Source: CAWGJC01 sp965276665 (GTDB lineage Bacteria > Pseudomonadota > Alphaproteobacteria > Acetobacterales > Acetobacteraceae). From it: 64,000 nucleotides of DNA. Under the pieces are notes generated by a model that searched no databases, was not told where the DNA came from, and worked only from the letters and a program-made list of their open reading frames with translations. A program made the position numbers and the translations under genes. Below are positions 43,322-52,400 of the stretch, one piece after another; the stretch's first letter is position 1; every line of letters starts with the position of its first letter. The stretch spans positions 558,001 to 622,000 of the forward strand of contig OZ255620.1 in NCBI GenBank assembly GCA_965276665.1, given 5' to 3'.

Positions 43322-45553
43322 TCACGCGCGGGCGCGTTCCACCTGGGCGATGCCAGCGGCGGCGCGCACGCCCGCGATCACCGTCGAGAGGTGACGCAGG
43401 TCTCGCACCTCCACGTCCACCAGCGCCTCGAGGAAATCCTGCTGGCGGTTGACGATCTTGAGGTTGGTCACCGCGCCCTCGTGCTTGGCGATCGCGTTGG
43501 TGAGGTTGGCGAGCACCGCCGGCTCGTTGGCGGCGATGACGGTGATGCGCCCGGTGCGCGTCGGCGCCTTTCCCTCCTGGCCGATCGCGCCGTAATCCCA
43601 GTCGACATCGAGGAAACGCTCGGGCGTCGCGGCGAAGCTTTCGAGCGTCGGGCAATCCTTGGTGTGGATGGTCACGCCCTTGCCGGTGGTGACGATGGCG
43701 ACGATGCGGTCGCCGGGCAGCGGGTGGCAGCAGCCGGCGTAATGCACCGACATGCCGGCGACGAGGCCGGTGACCGCCATCCCGCTCTCGCGCGTGGCCG
43801 GGCGGGTCGGGCGCAGCGGCATCGGCAGCAGGCGGGAGGTGGCCGCCCGCTGGCGGAGCTCCGGATAGGCCGCGTGCACCACGTCCTTCGGCCCGATATT
43901 GCCGTTGCCGACGGCGACGTACAGATCGTCGATGCCCGCGAGCTTCAGCGGCTTGAGCGCCGTCTCAAGCACCTTCTCCTGCCCGTCCACGCCTTCCTGA
44001 CGGAACGCCTTGGCGAGTGCCGCGCGGCCTTCGCTGATGTGGTTCTGCCGTTGCTGCTGCGCGGTGTGACGGCGGATGCGCGCGCGCGCCTTGCCGGTGA
44101 CGACGAAGCGTTCCCAGGCGGCCGACGGCGTGCCGCCGCGCGCCGTCATGATCTCCACCTGATCGCCGTTCTCGAGCACGTGGCGGAGCGGCACTAGCCG
44201 CCCGTTCACCCGTGCGCCGACGCAGGCATCGCCGACCTGACTGTGCACGGCATAGGCGAAATCGACCGGCGTCGCGCCGCGCGGCAGCGGGATTAGCTGC
44301 CCCTTCGGCGTGAAGCAGAACACCTGATCCTGGTAGAGCTCGAGCTTGGTGTTCTCGAGAAACTCGTCGAGCAGCGCGGAATTGTCGAGGATCTCCAGCA
44401 GATCCTGCACCCAGCGGAAGCGGCCGGATTCCTGCTGCGACGCCGGGCCGCCATCCTTGTAGGCCCAGTGCGCCGCGACGCCGTTCTCCGCCACCGAGTG
44501 CATCTCGGGCGTGCGGAACTGCAGCTCGATCTTCTGGTTGCGCGGCTCGCGCAGGGTGACGCCGGTGTGCAGGCTCTGATAGCCGTTTGCCTTGGGCGTC
44601 GAGATGTAATCCTTGAACCGGCCGGCGATCACCGGAAAGGCGGCATGCACCGCGCCGAGCGCCGCGTAGCATGCCTCGCGCGTCGGCACGACGACGCGGA
44701 ACGCCATGATGTCCGACAATTGCTCAAAGGCGACATTGCGCCGCTGCATCTTCTCCCAGATCGAGAAGGGCGATTTCTCGCGCCCGGTCACTTCCATCAC
44801 CGCGACCCCCGCGGCGCGGCAGACGCGCACGAGCTCGGCGCTGACCTCCTCGATCACGTCCGCACCCTGTCCGCGCAGGAAGTTCAGCCGGGCCTGGATG
44901 GTGGCCGAGGCCTCGGGTTCGAGCTGCGCAAAGGCGAGCGTTTGCAGCTCGGATTTGAGCTGATCCATGCCGATGCGCTCGGCGAGCGGCGCGTAGATCT
45001 CCATCGTCTCGCGGGCGATGCGGGCGCGCCGCTCCGGGTTCTCGACGAAATGCAAGGTCCGCATGTTGTGCAGCCGGTCGGCGAGTTTGACCAGCAGCAC
45101 GCGGATGTCGCGGCTCATCGCGAGCACGAGCTTGCGGAAATTCTCCGCCTGCTTGGTGCGATCCGATTGCAGCTCTAGCCGAGTGAGCTTGGTGACGCCG
45201 TCAACCAGGCCGCCGATCTCGGCGCCGAAGCGGCGTTCGATCTCGGGCAGGGTGACCGGCGTATCCTCGATCACGTCATGCAGCAGGGCGGTGGCGATGC
45301 TGGCGACGTCGAGCTTGTAGCCGGCGAGGATGGAGGCGACCGCGATTGGATGGGTGATGTAGGGATCGCCGTTGTCGCGCCGCTGGGCACCATGCGCCTG
45401 CGTGGCCAGCACGTAGGCGGCATCGACCAAATCGGTGTCGGCGCGCGGGTCGTAGGACTGGATGCGCTCGGTCAGCTCGAATTGGCGGACGAGATCAGGC
45501 CCGGCGGCATTGCCGTCGGGGGCGTGCGGGGGCGCGGGTCGATCCGGGTGCAC
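43322..45553 (-). CDS. rsh: Bifunctional (p)ppGpp synthetase/hydrolase
   Basis: 743 residues from GTG 45553. Domain order: HD hydrolase (HGAQRRDNGDPYITHP, LHDVIEDT, VKLADRLHNMRTL; about 50-200), RelA/SpoT synthetase (EKSPFSIWEKMQRR, FRVVVPT, GYQSLHTGV; about 240-360), TGS (FTPKGQLIPLPRGATPVDFAYAVH; about 400-460), helical and Zn-finger-like region, and a C-terminal ACT domain. Both catalytic halves are intact, so it should make and degrade the stringent alarmone. It starts 21 bases after rpoZ, a conserved coupling. Confidence 0.96.
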   Translation of the reverse strand: MHPDRPAPPHAPDGNAAGPDLVRQFELTERIQSYDPRADTDLVDAAYVLATQAHGAQRRDNGDPYITHPIAVASILAGYKLDVASIATALLHDVIEDTPVTLPEIERRFGAEIGGLVDGVTKLTRLELQSDRTKQAENFRKLVLAMSRDIRVLLVKLADRLHNMRTLHFVENPERRARIARETMEIYAPLAERIGMDQLKSELQTLAFAQLEPEASATIQARLNFLRGQGADVIEEVSAELVRVCRAAGVAVMEVTGREKSPFSIWEKMQRRNVAFEQLSDIMAFRVVVPTREACYAALGAVHAAFPVIAGRFKDYISTPKANGYQSLHTGVTLREPRNQKIELQFRTPEMHSVAENGVAAHWAYKDGGPASQQESGRFRWVQDLLEILDNSALLDEFLENTKLELYQDQVFCFTPKGQLIPLPRGATPVDFAYAVHSQVGDACVGARVNGRLVPLRHVLENGDQVEIMTARGGTPSAAWERFVVTGKARARIRRHTAQQQRQNHISEGRAALAKAFRQEGVDGQEKVLETALKPLKLAGIDDLYVAVGNGNIGPKDVVHAAYPELRQRAATSRLLPMPLRPTRPATRESGMAVTGLVAGMSVHYAGCCHPLPGDRIVAIVTTGKGVTIHTKDCPTLESFAATPERFLDVDWDYGAIGQEGKAPTRTGRITVIAANEPAVLANLTNAIAKHEGAVTNLKIVNRQQDFLEALVDVEVRDLRHLSTVIAGVRAAAGIAQVERARA

Positions 45554-45574
45554 GTCACCGCGCGGCGCGCGGCC

Positions 45575-45973
45575 TCAGCGGCGCCGGCCGCCGAGCTCGG
45601 CCTCGATCGCCGCCTCGATATCGTTGGGCGCCAGATCCTCGACCGGAAGGCTTGCCGCCTCCTCCTCAGCAGATACGTCCTGCAGGCCGAAGATATTCTG
45701 GTCGGTCGGGATGAGATCGAGCACTTCCTCGTCGGCCGGCTCCGGCTCGGGAGCGCGGGAGAGGGATTTGATCAGGTCCTGCTCGAGCTTCTCGAGCGGC
45801 ACGGTCGAGTCGGCGATTTCCCGGAGCGCCACCACCGGGTTCTTGTCGTCGTCGCGCTCGACGGTCAGCTCCTCGCCGCGGCTCAGATTGCGCGCGCGCT
45901 GGGCGGCGAACAGAACCAGCTCGAAGCGGTTCGGAACCTTCTCGACGCAATCCTCGACTGTGACGCGCGCCAT
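45575..45973 (-). CDS. rpoZ: RNA polymerase omega subunit
   Basis: 132 residues. MARVTVEDCVEKVPNRFELVLFAAQRARNL is the conserved N-terminal omega core, with NPVVALREIAD; the C-terminal half is an acidic extension (about 75-132) common in Alphaproteobacteria. Omega helps assemble RNA polymerase and forms part of the ppGpp-binding site, matching its neighbour rsh. Confidence 0.95.
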   Translation of the reverse strand: MARVTVEDCVEKVPNRFELVLFAAQRARNLSRGEELTVERDDDKNPVVALREIADSTVPLEKLEQDLIKSLSRAPEPEPADEEVLDLIPTDQNIFGLQDVSAEEEAASLPVEDLAPNDIEAAIEAELGGRRR

Positions 45974-46030
45974 CCTTCGGCCTCCGATCCGGCTGTTGAA
46001 GCAAAGGGCGCATGTAATCGCCCGGCCGGC

Positions 46031-46552
46031 TCACTGCAAGGGCGGCGATGGCGGAAGCGGACGCAGATCGTCCGGCGGCAGCGCGGCCAGCAGCGCCGCG
46101 ACACCCAGTCCGAGGCGGGGATGCACCCAGCCGGGCGCCACCTCGGCGAGCGGGGAGAGGACGAAGCGCCGCTGATGCGCGCGCGGGTGCGGCAGGACCG
46201 GGTCGGGGCCGTCGCGCAGCAGCCCGTCGAGGTCGATCAGGTCGAGATCGATCGTGCGGGCGGCGTCCGGCACGCTCCGCTGCCGGAAATGCGCCGCTTC
46301 GATCCCGTGCAGCGCGGCGAGCAGCGCGGCGGGATCGGCCGCCTGCCGCGTGACCCGGGCCAGCTGCGCCACCCCGTTGACATAGCGTGGCTGCTCGGAG
46401 GGCGGCACTGGGGCGCTGTCCCACCAGCGGGACAGGCCGCGGAGCTGGTAGCCGGGAATGCCGTCGAGCGCCGCCGCGGCAGCGCGGCAGGTGTCGAGCC
46501 TGGTCACGTCCGGCCGGCTCGGCAGGTTCCCGCCTATCGCAACTATGATCAT
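46031..46552 (-). CDS. folK: 2-amino-4-hydroxy-6-hydroxymethyldihydropteridine pyrophosphokinase
   Basis: 173 residues. HPPK features: AIGGNLPSRPD at the N-terminus, WWDSAPV, RYVNGVAQL, and the catalytic loop RSVPDAARTIDLDLIDLDG followed by LPHPRAHQRRFVL. It activates the pterin for dihydropteroate synthase in folate synthesis. It lies 57 bases upstream of rpoZ on the same strand and is divergent from the NYN gene. Confidence 0.92.
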   Translation of the reverse strand: MIIVAIGGNLPSRPDVTRLDTCRAAAAALDGIPGYQLRGLSRWWDSAPVPPSEQPRYVNGVAQLARVTRQAADPAALLAALHGIEAAHFRQRSVPDAARTIDLDLIDLDGLLRDGPDPVLPHPRAHQRRFVLSPLAEVAPGWVHPRLGLGVAALLAALPPDDLRPLPPSPPLQ

Positions 46553-46671
46553 TGCATCACACCCACGTTCCCAGCGAGATCAAAGCCTTGACCGCGGAGG
46601 CGAAATCTCGCGTCTTGGAATTTGCAACCGATCACATTTGCGGGTCGGTGCCGTTTTGGAGTCGCATCCTT

Positions 46672-47307
46672 ATGCATATTCTCCCGACCGAGCGCGTGGC
46701 CCTCTTCATCGACGGCGCAAACCTTTATTCCGCGTCGCGCAACCTGGGCTTCGACGTGGATTACCGCAATCTGCTGGCGTTCTTCCGCCGCCAGTCGCCG
46801 GTGGTGCGGGCCTATTACTACTCGGCCATTGTCGAGACCGAGGAATACTCGCCGCTGAAGCCCCTCACCGACTGGCTGGCCTATAACGGCTACGCGCTGG
46901 TGACCAAGCCGGCGAAGGAGTTCACCGACGCGAGCGGGCGGCGGCGCGTCCGCGGGCACATGGATATCGAGCTGGCGATCGACATGATGGAGCTGGCGCC
47001 GCGAATCGACCATGCGGTGCTGTTCAGCGGCGATGCGGATTTCCGCCGCCTGGTGGAGGCGGTGCAGCGGCGCGGGGTGCGGGTTTCCGTCGTCTCCTCG
47101 ATCCGCACCAGCCCGCCGATGGTGTCGGACGAGCTCCGCCGGCAGGCCGACGATTTCATCGAGCTCGCCGACATCGCGCCGGAATTCACCCGCCGGCAGA
47201 CCGAGCCGCGCGTGCGGATGGGCCATGGCAATGGCAACGGCAATAGCCGGCCGGCCGACGCGCCGGATGCGTTCACCGAGCAGGCGGAGGTCGCCCTCTC
47301 CCGCTGA
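46672..47307 (+). CDS. NYN domain protein (LabA/DUF88-like, PIN-fold RNase)
   Basis: 211 residues from ATG 46672. NYN/LabA motifs FIDGANLYSASR (about 12-23), YYYSAI, GHMDIELAIDMM and LFSGDADFRRLV provide the acidic metal site of a PIN-like nuclease. Members are thought to cleave RNA, but the specific target is unknown. The open frame extends upstream to 46552 without a start as good as this one; the sequence before ATG is AT-richer, consistent with a promoter. Confidence 0.85.
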   Translation: MHILPTERVALFIDGANLYSASRNLGFDVDYRNLLAFFRRQSPVVRAYYYSAIVETEEYSPLKPLTDWLAYNGYALVTKPAKEFTDASGRRRVRGHMDIELAIDMMELAPRIDHAVLFSGDADFRRLVEAVQRRGVRVSVVSSIRTSPPMVSDELRRQADDFIELADIAPEFTRRQTEPRVRMGHGNGNGNSRPADAPDAFTEQAEVALSR

Positions 47308-47407
47308 GCGCATCCATGGCGACGATCGGGATGAATGCCGGGCCGTCTGCCGGTCTTCCGCGTCTCGCCCTGCGCATGGCGAAGCGCGTCCGGCGGCGCG
47401 GATTGCG

Positions 47408-48055
47408 ATGAGCGCCGCCGCCGAGGAGCCCGCGCCCGATTGCCCGCTCTGCCCGCGCCTCGCCACCTACCGGGCGGCGAACCGCGCGGCGCATCCAGAC
47501 TGGTTCAACGCGCCGGTGCCGGGATTCGGGCCGCAGGATGCCCGGCTGCTGGTGGTCGGCATGGCGCCAGGCGTCAGCGGCGCCAACCGCACCGGCCGCC
47601 CGTTCACCGGCGATCATGCGGGCGTCCTGCTCTACGAGACGCTGCTCCGCGCCGGCCTCGCGAAGGGGCGCTACGACGCCACGCCGGCGGACGGGCTCAC
47701 GCTGCGCGATTGCCGCGTGGTGAACGCGGTGCGCTGCGTGCCGCCGGCCAATCTGCCGTTGCCGGCGGAGGTCTCCACCTGCAACCGCTTCCTCACCGGC
47801 TCGCTCGCCGCGATGCCGTCGCTGCGCGCGGTCCTCGCGCTCGGCGTGCTGGCGCATGCCGCGGTGCTGAAGGCCTGCGGCATCCCGCCGAGCCGCATCC
47901 GCTTCCGTCACGGCGCCATCCACATCCTGCCCGACGGGCTGCTGCTCGCCGACAGTTTCCACGTCTCGCGCTACAACACCAACACGCGGCGACTGACCCC
48001 GGCGATGTTCGAGGCCGCGGTCACCGCCCTTCTCGCCCGCATGGACGGAGCCTAG
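47408..48055 (+). CDS. Uracil-DNA glycosylase family 5 (UDGb)
   Basis: 215 residues from ATG 47408. CPLCPRL near the N-terminus, RCVPPANLP and CNRFL supply the [4Fe-4S] cysteines; VVGMAPGVSGANRTGRPFTG near 48-67 is the family 5 active-site motif, and the downstream HVSRYNTNTRRLT is the DNA-intercalating loop. It excises uracil and related damaged bases from DNA. Its TAG stop lies in the arm of a palindrome shared with the convergent gene. Confidence 0.9.
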   Translation: MSAAAEEPAPDCPLCPRLATYRAANRAAHPDWFNAPVPGFGPQDARLLVVGMAPGVSGANRTGRPFTGDHAGVLLYETLLRAGLAKGRYDATPADGLTLRDCRVVNAVRCVPPANLPLPAEVSTCNRFLTGSLAAMPSLRAVLALGVLAHAAVLKACGIPPSRIRFRHGAIHILPDGLLLADSFHVSRYNTNTRRLTPAMFEAAVTALLARMDGA

Positions 48056-48104
48056 AGAATTTCAGCGGAGCCGGCGCTGGCGCCACCAAAGGTGAAATGC
48101 TCTA
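48053..48104. repeat. TAGAGC-type palindrome between convergent genes
   Basis: TAGAGAATTTCA (48053-48064) and TGAAATGCTCTA (48093-48104) pair with one mismatch around a 28-base GC-rich interior. The left TAG is the stop of the uracil-DNA glycosylase; the right CTA, read on the minus strand, is the TAG stop of the sulfite-oxidase-like gene. It also can act as a shared terminator. Confidence 0.75.
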
Positions 48105-48743
48105 GCGATATCGCTGCTCCCGCCACGGATCGGCCTCGCCATGGTAGCCGCGCTGCTCCCAGAAGCCGGGGCGGTCGGCGTTGGCGAGCTCGATCCGGGT
48201 AATCCATTTCGCCGATTTCCACAGATAGAGCGCCGGGATCACCACCCGCACCGGGCCGCCATGCGCGCGGGTCAGCGGCGCGCCGTTCCAGCGATGCGCC
48301 AGCAGCACGTCGGCCCGGTCGAACTGATCGAGGCGGAGATTCGTCGTGTAGCCGTCATAGGCGTGCAGCACGACATGCCTCGCCTCCTCGCGCGGCGCCA
48401 CCGCCCCGAGCAGCGTGCGCGCCGCCACGCCCTGCCAGTGATTGTCGTAGCGCGACCATTGCGTCACGCAGTGGATATCGTTCACCAGCTCGATCTGCGG
48501 CAAAGCGAGAAACCCCGCGAGATCGAGGCTCAGCGGATGCGCGACCCGTCCATCGACATCGAGCCGGAACCGCTCCGGCCCGACATCCGGCTGGGCGCCG
48601 AGATCGAGCACCGGCCAGTCCTCGACCAGACGCTGCCCGGGCGGCAGGCGCTCGCGCGCCGGATCGGCCGTGCGGCCGGTGAGCAGCCTCCCCTCGCGCG
48701 CCCATGTCTCCTTCGCGGCGATCAGCTTGTCGCGGTCCGCCAT
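48102..48743 (-). CDS. Sulfite-oxidase-fold molybdopterin-dependent oxidoreductase
   Basis: 213 residues. It has the oxidoreductase molybdopterin-binding domain: the Cys ligand in NDIHCVTQWSRYDNHW (about 89-104), HAYDGYTTNL, and PVRVVIPALYLWKSAKWITRIE. No Tat or Sec signal is visible, unlike MsrP (YedY) or sulfite dehydrogenase, so a cytosolic location is implied. Substrate unknown. It starts 1 base after the smpB stop and is likely co-transcribed with it. Confidence 0.85.
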   Translation of the reverse strand: MADRDKLIAAKETWAREGRLLTGRTADPARERLPPGQRLVEDWPVLDLGAQPDVGPERFRLDVDGRVAHPLSLDLAGFLALPQIELVNDIHCVTQWSRYDNHWQGVAARTLLGAVAPREEARHVVLHAYDGYTTNLRLDQFDRADVLLAHRWNGAPLTRAHGGPVRVVIPALYLWKSAKWITRIELANADRPGFWEQRGYHGEADPWREQRYR

Positions 48744-48744
48744 G

Positions 48745-49230
48745 TCAGCCGCGCGCCCGCATCAGCCTGGCCTTGTCGCGCTTCCAGTCGCGGTCGGCGA
48801 TGGCGTGGCGCTTATCCGCATGCGTCCGGCCCTCGGCGACGCCGAGCAACACCTTGGCCCGGCCGCGCTCGTTGAAATGGATGTCGAGCGGCACCAGGGT
48901 CGCGCCCTGCCGGCTGACCTCGCCCAGCAGCTTGGTCACCTGCTTGCGGTGCAGCAGCAGCTTGCGCGGCGCGCGCGGCTCGAAGCGCGACAGCACGCCG
49001 CCCTGATATTCCGGGATGTAGCAGTTGAACAGCCAGAGCTCGCCCTCGCGCTCGCCGGCCCAGGCCTCGCCCAGCGTCGCGCGGCCGTGGCGGAGCGACT
49101 TCACCTCCGGTCCGCGCAGCACGAGGCCGGCCTCCACGGTCTCCTTCACCGTGTAGTCGAACCGCGCCCGGCGATTCTGCGCCGCGACGCCGTGGGCGAT
49201 CAGCCCGCTCTTGCCCTTCTTCTCCGCCAA
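48745..49230 (-). CDS. smpB: SsrA-binding protein SmpB
   Basis: 161 residues. Conserved SmpB stretches ARFDYTVKETVEAGLVL, GPEVKSLRHGRA, NCYIPEY, and the basic tail ending KRHAIADRDWKRDKARLMR. It carries tmRNA to stalled ribosomes. The gene begins 7 bases after dapA, a conserved alphaproteobacterial pair. The tmRNA gene was not found in the window. Confidence 0.96.
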   Translation of the reverse strand: MAEKKGKSGLIAHGVAAQNRRARFDYTVKETVEAGLVLRGPEVKSLRHGRATLGEAWAGEREGELWLFNCYIPEYQGGVLSRFEPRAPRKLLLHRKQVTKLLGEVSRQGATLVPLDIHFNERGRAKVLLGVAEGRTHADKRHAIADRDWKRDKARLMRARG

Positions 49231-49237
49231 GCTGTCC

Positions 49238-50116
49238 TCAGTTCAGCAATCCGGCCCCGGCCATGGCCGAACGCAGCCGCGCCGCCGTGTCCTCGCCCAC
49301 CGGCGCCAGCGGCAGGCGGCAATGTGTGGTGCCGTGGCCGAGCAGGCTCGCCGCCAGCTTCACCGGGCCGGGACTCGTTTCCGCGAACAGCGCGTCGTGC
49401 AACGGCAGCAGACGGTCCTGGATGGCCATCGCCTCGTCGATCCGCCCGCCATCCCACGCCGCATGCATCTCGGCGCAGAGCCGGGGCGCGACATTGCCGG
49501 TGACGCTGATACAGCCATGCCCGCCGGCGGCGCGAAAGGCGATCGCGGTGTGGTCCTCGCCGGAAAGCTGGCAGAAATCCCGCCCGCATTCGCGCCGCGT
49601 GTGCAGCGGGCGGATGAGATTGGCCGTCGCATCCTTCACGCCGACGATGTTCCGGTGCTTGGCGAGCCGCGCCATGGTCGCGACGCTCATATCGACCACG
49701 CTGCGCGGGGGAATGTTGTAGATGATGATCGGCAGGTCGACCGCATCGGCGATCGCGGTGAAATGCAAATAGAGGCCTTCCTGCGTCGGCTTGTTGTAGT
49801 AGGGCGTCACCACCAGCGCCGCGTCGGCCCCCGCCTCCTTGGCGTGGCGGGTCAGCTCGATCGCCTCCTCGGTGCTGTTCGAGCCGGCGCCGGCGATCAC
49901 CGGCACGCGCCCCTTCGCCACCGCGATCGCGATCTCCACCACCCGCCGGTGCTCGTCATGGCTGAGCGTCGGGCTCTCCCCGGTGGTGCCGACCGGCACC
50001 AGCCCCTCGGTGCCCTCGGCGATCTGCCAATCGACGAATTTCTCGAACGCCGCCTCGTCCACCGCGCCGTCTTCGCGCATCGGCGTGATCAGGGCGACGA
50101 GCGACCCGTTGAACAT
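49238..50116 (-). CDS. dapA: 4-hydroxy-tetrahydrodipicolinate synthase
   Basis: 292 residues from ATG 50116 (GGAGG upstream). DapA motifs: GTTGESPTL (about 43-51), PYYNKPTQEG with the catalytic Tyr, IIIYNIPPRS, and the Schiff-base Lys in VGVKDATANL (about 161). It condenses pyruvate with aspartate-semialdehyde towards lysine and meso-diaminopimelate for peptidoglycan. It is divergent from slt and upstream of smpB. Confidence 0.96.
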   Translation of the reverse strand: MFNGSLVALITPMREDGAVDEAAFEKFVDWQIAEGTEGLVPVGTTGESPTLSHDEHRRVVEIAIAVAKGRVPVIAGAGSNSTEEAIELTRHAKEAGADAALVVTPYYNKPTQEGLYLHFTAIADAVDLPIIIYNIPPRSVVDMSVATMARLAKHRNIVGVKDATANLIRPLHTRRECGRDFCQLSGEDHTAIAFRAAGGHGCISVTGNVAPRLCAEMHAAWDGGRIDEAMAIQDRLLPLHDALFAETSPGPVKLAASLLGHGTTHCRLPLAPVGEDTAARLRSAMAGAGLLN

Positions 50117-50196
50117 GGTGGACCTCCGAAGCAGGGCGGGGAAGCTAGTTGCGAAGTAATGTCCCCGCAAGGCCGCGATGAGCTACAAGCCCTGCG

Positions 50197-52158
50197 ATGC
50201 TGCGTCGCTTTCTCCGCCGCGCCCGGCCAGCCGGGGTCGCGACCGTGCTCCTGTTTGCTGCCTCGCCCGGCGCCCGCGCGCAGGACGTGCTGGCGCTGAT
50301 CCGCGCCGAGCGCTGGGCCGACGCGGACCAGGCCGCCACGCGCTACCTCGACCCGGTGGCCCGCAAGCTCGTCGATTACTACCGAATGGAAACGCCGGGT
50401 GCCGCGACGGTCACCGAGATCGACGCCTTCATCGCCGCCAACCCCGACTGGCCCGGCCAGGCGACGCTCGTCCGGCGCCGCGAGGAAGCGCTCGCCGCCG
50501 AGCAGGACGATGCCGCCGTGCTCGCCACCTGCACCCGCCTCGCCCCGCGCACCGCGCCCGCGCTGCTCCGCTGCGCCACCGCCGAGCGCAATGCCGGGCA
50601 GGAGGATACCGCGCGCGCCGATGCCCGCCTCGCCTGGACCACCGGCGTCACCGACCAGGCGGCCGAAACCCGCTTCATGCAGCAATGGAGCAGCGCGATC
50701 ACCCCGGCGGATCAATGGCGCCGGTTCGACCACCTTGCCTGGTCCGACGCCGCCGCCGCCAGCCGCCAGCTCGCGCGCCTCGACGCCGCGCATCGCCGCG
50801 CCGCCGAAACCCGCCTGGCGCTCCGCCGCAACGACCCGAAGGCGCCGGCGCTGCTCGCCGCCCTGCCCCCGGCGCTGCGCGCCGACCCGACGCTGATGCT
50901 CGACGAGGCGCGCCGTCTGCGCCTCGCCGGGCAGAACCAGGCCGCCTTTGCCCTCTGGCAGGCCTCCGGCAACTCGGCCCAGCACGATTCCGAGCCGGAC
51001 CACCTCCCCGCCTACTGGGCCGAGCGCAGCCAGCTCGCCCGCGCCCTGCTCCAGCAGGGCGACGCCGCCGGCGCCTACGCGCTCGCGATCAATGCCGGGC
51101 AGACCGACCCCGAAGCGATGTCGGATGCCGAGTTCCTCGCCGGCTGGATCGCGCTCCGCCGCCTCGCCGATCCCGCCGACGCCGCCAAGCATTTCCTCCA
51201 CGTCGCCGCCGCCTCGCACGCCGCGATCACCGAGGCGCGCGGGCATTACTGGCTCGCCCGCGCCCTCGCCGCGCAGAACGACACCGAAGGCGCGCGAACC
51301 GAATACGCGATCGCCGCCGGCTGGCCGACCACCTATTACGGCCAGCTTGCCGCCCTCGCCGCCGGCGACGATCCCGCCGCCCTCAACGCCCGCATACGCG
51401 CCGCGCGCGACCCGGACTGGACCAGCCGCGAGGCGGTGGATTTCGCCGGCCGCGACATCGCCCGCGCCGCCGAGCTCCTCGTCGCCTGGGGCGAGGGCTG
51501 GCGCGCCCGGCCTTTCCTGCTCCGCCTGCAGGAAATCGGCCCGACCCCGTCCGACGAGGCGATGGCCGCGCGCCTCGCCCTCGGCCTCGGCCTGCCGGAA
51601 GAGGCCGTCGCCATCGCCCGCCGCGCCGGACGTGACGGCGTGATCCTCGCCGATGTCGGCTGGCCGGAAACCGTCGCGCCGCCGGACGGGCCGGTCGATC
51701 CGGCGCTCACCCTCGGGGTGATCCGCCAGGAAAGCAGCTTCGACGCCAGCGCCGCGAGCCCGGCCGGCGCGCGCGGCCTCATGCAGCTCATGCCCGGCAC
51801 CGCCGCCGACATGGCGCGCAAGCTCGGAGTAACCGATTTCACCCAGATCTCGCTCACCGCCGACCCGGCCCAGAACGTCCGCCTCGGCACCTCCTACCTG
51901 CAAACCCTGCTCGGCGAGTTCGGCAACCAGCTTCCCCTCGCCATCGCCGCCTATAACGCCGGCCCCAGCCGGGTGCAGCAATGGCTCACCGCCAACGGCG
52001 ACCCCCGCACCGGCCCGATCGACATGATCGACTGGATCGAGCTCATCCCCTTCAACGAAACCCGCAACTACGTGCAACGCGTGATCGAAAACACCACCGT
52101 CTACCGCGCCCGCCATAACACCACCTCGCCGCATCCTCTGGCGCCGTGGCGAGGGTAG
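50197..52158 (+). CDS. slt: Soluble lytic murein transglycosylase
   Basis: 653 residues. Signal peptide to about residue 28 (SPGARA/QD), a long superhelical region of TPR-like helices, then the SLT catalytic domain from about 500 with the catalytic Glu in GVIRQESSFDASA, ARGLMQLMPGTA and AAYNAGPSRVQQW. It cleaves glycan strands to 1,6-anhydro ends in the periplasm during wall recycling. It is divergent from dapA; repeat copy E follows the stop. Confidence 0.94.
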   Translation: MLRRFLRRARPAGVATVLLFAASPGARAQDVLALIRAERWADADQAATRYLDPVARKLVDYYRMETPGAATVTEIDAFIAANPDWPGQATLVRRREEALAAEQDDAAVLATCTRLAPRTAPALLRCATAERNAGQEDTARADARLAWTTGVTDQAAETRFMQQWSSAITPADQWRRFDHLAWSDAAAASRQLARLDAAHRRAAETRLALRRNDPKAPALLAALPPALRADPTLMLDEARRLRLAGQNQAAFALWQASGNSAQHDSEPDHLPAYWAERSQLARALLQQGDAAGAYALAINAGQTDPEAMSDAEFLAGWIALRRLADPADAAKHFLHVAAASHAAITEARGHYWLARALAAQNDTEGARTEYAIAAGWPTTYYGQLAALAAGDDPAALNARIRAARDPDWTSREAVDFAGRDIARAAELLVAWGEGWRARPFLLRLQEIGPTPSDEAMAARLALGLGLPEEAVAIARRAGRDGVILADVGWPETVAPPDGPVDPALTLGVIRQESSFDASAASPAGARGLMQLMPGTAADMARKLGVTDFTQISLTADPAQNVRLGTSYLQTLLGEFGNQLPLAIAAYNAGPSRVQQWLTANGDPRTGPIDMIDWIELIPFNETRNYVQRVIENTTVYRARHNTTSPHPLAPWRG

Positions 52159-52160
52159 AA

Positions 52161-52400
52161 GGGTCGGGGCTCCGCCCCGTGCCCCGGCAAGGGGCGCTGC
52201 CCCTTGCATCCCCGCTAAGGGCGAAGCCCCTAGAACCCGTTACGGTTTCTTGGAAACGGGTGGTCAAGGTATTGGTGGAAGCGGCTCCTCGCCCACCCGT
52301 TTCCAAGAAACCCTGATGGATTCCAAAGGCTCGGCCTTTGGCGTGGGTTCAGGGGGCAGAGCCCCCTGGCGGGGTGCGGGGCGCAGCCCTGCCCTTCTCC
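52161..52400. repeat. Composite palindromic repeat, copy E
   Basis: Starts 2 bases after slt. Hairpins CGGGGC/GCCCCG, AAGGGGC/GCCCCTT, CTAAGGGC/GCCCCTAG, then a perfect 20-bp inverted repeat (52244-52263 and 52293-52312) around a 29-base loop, then CCAAAGGC/GCCTTTGG and CAGGGGGC/GCCCCCTG. The centre region (GGTGG-CAAGGTA-TGGTGGAA-GCTCCTCGCCC) matches the reverse complement of the copy D loop with about four differences. The pgpA frame opens inside it. Confidence 0.85.

Noticed and set aside
46552..46671. Longer start for the NYN gene
   Set aside because: Frame is open, but the extra 40 residues do not fit the family and overlap the folK promoter region.
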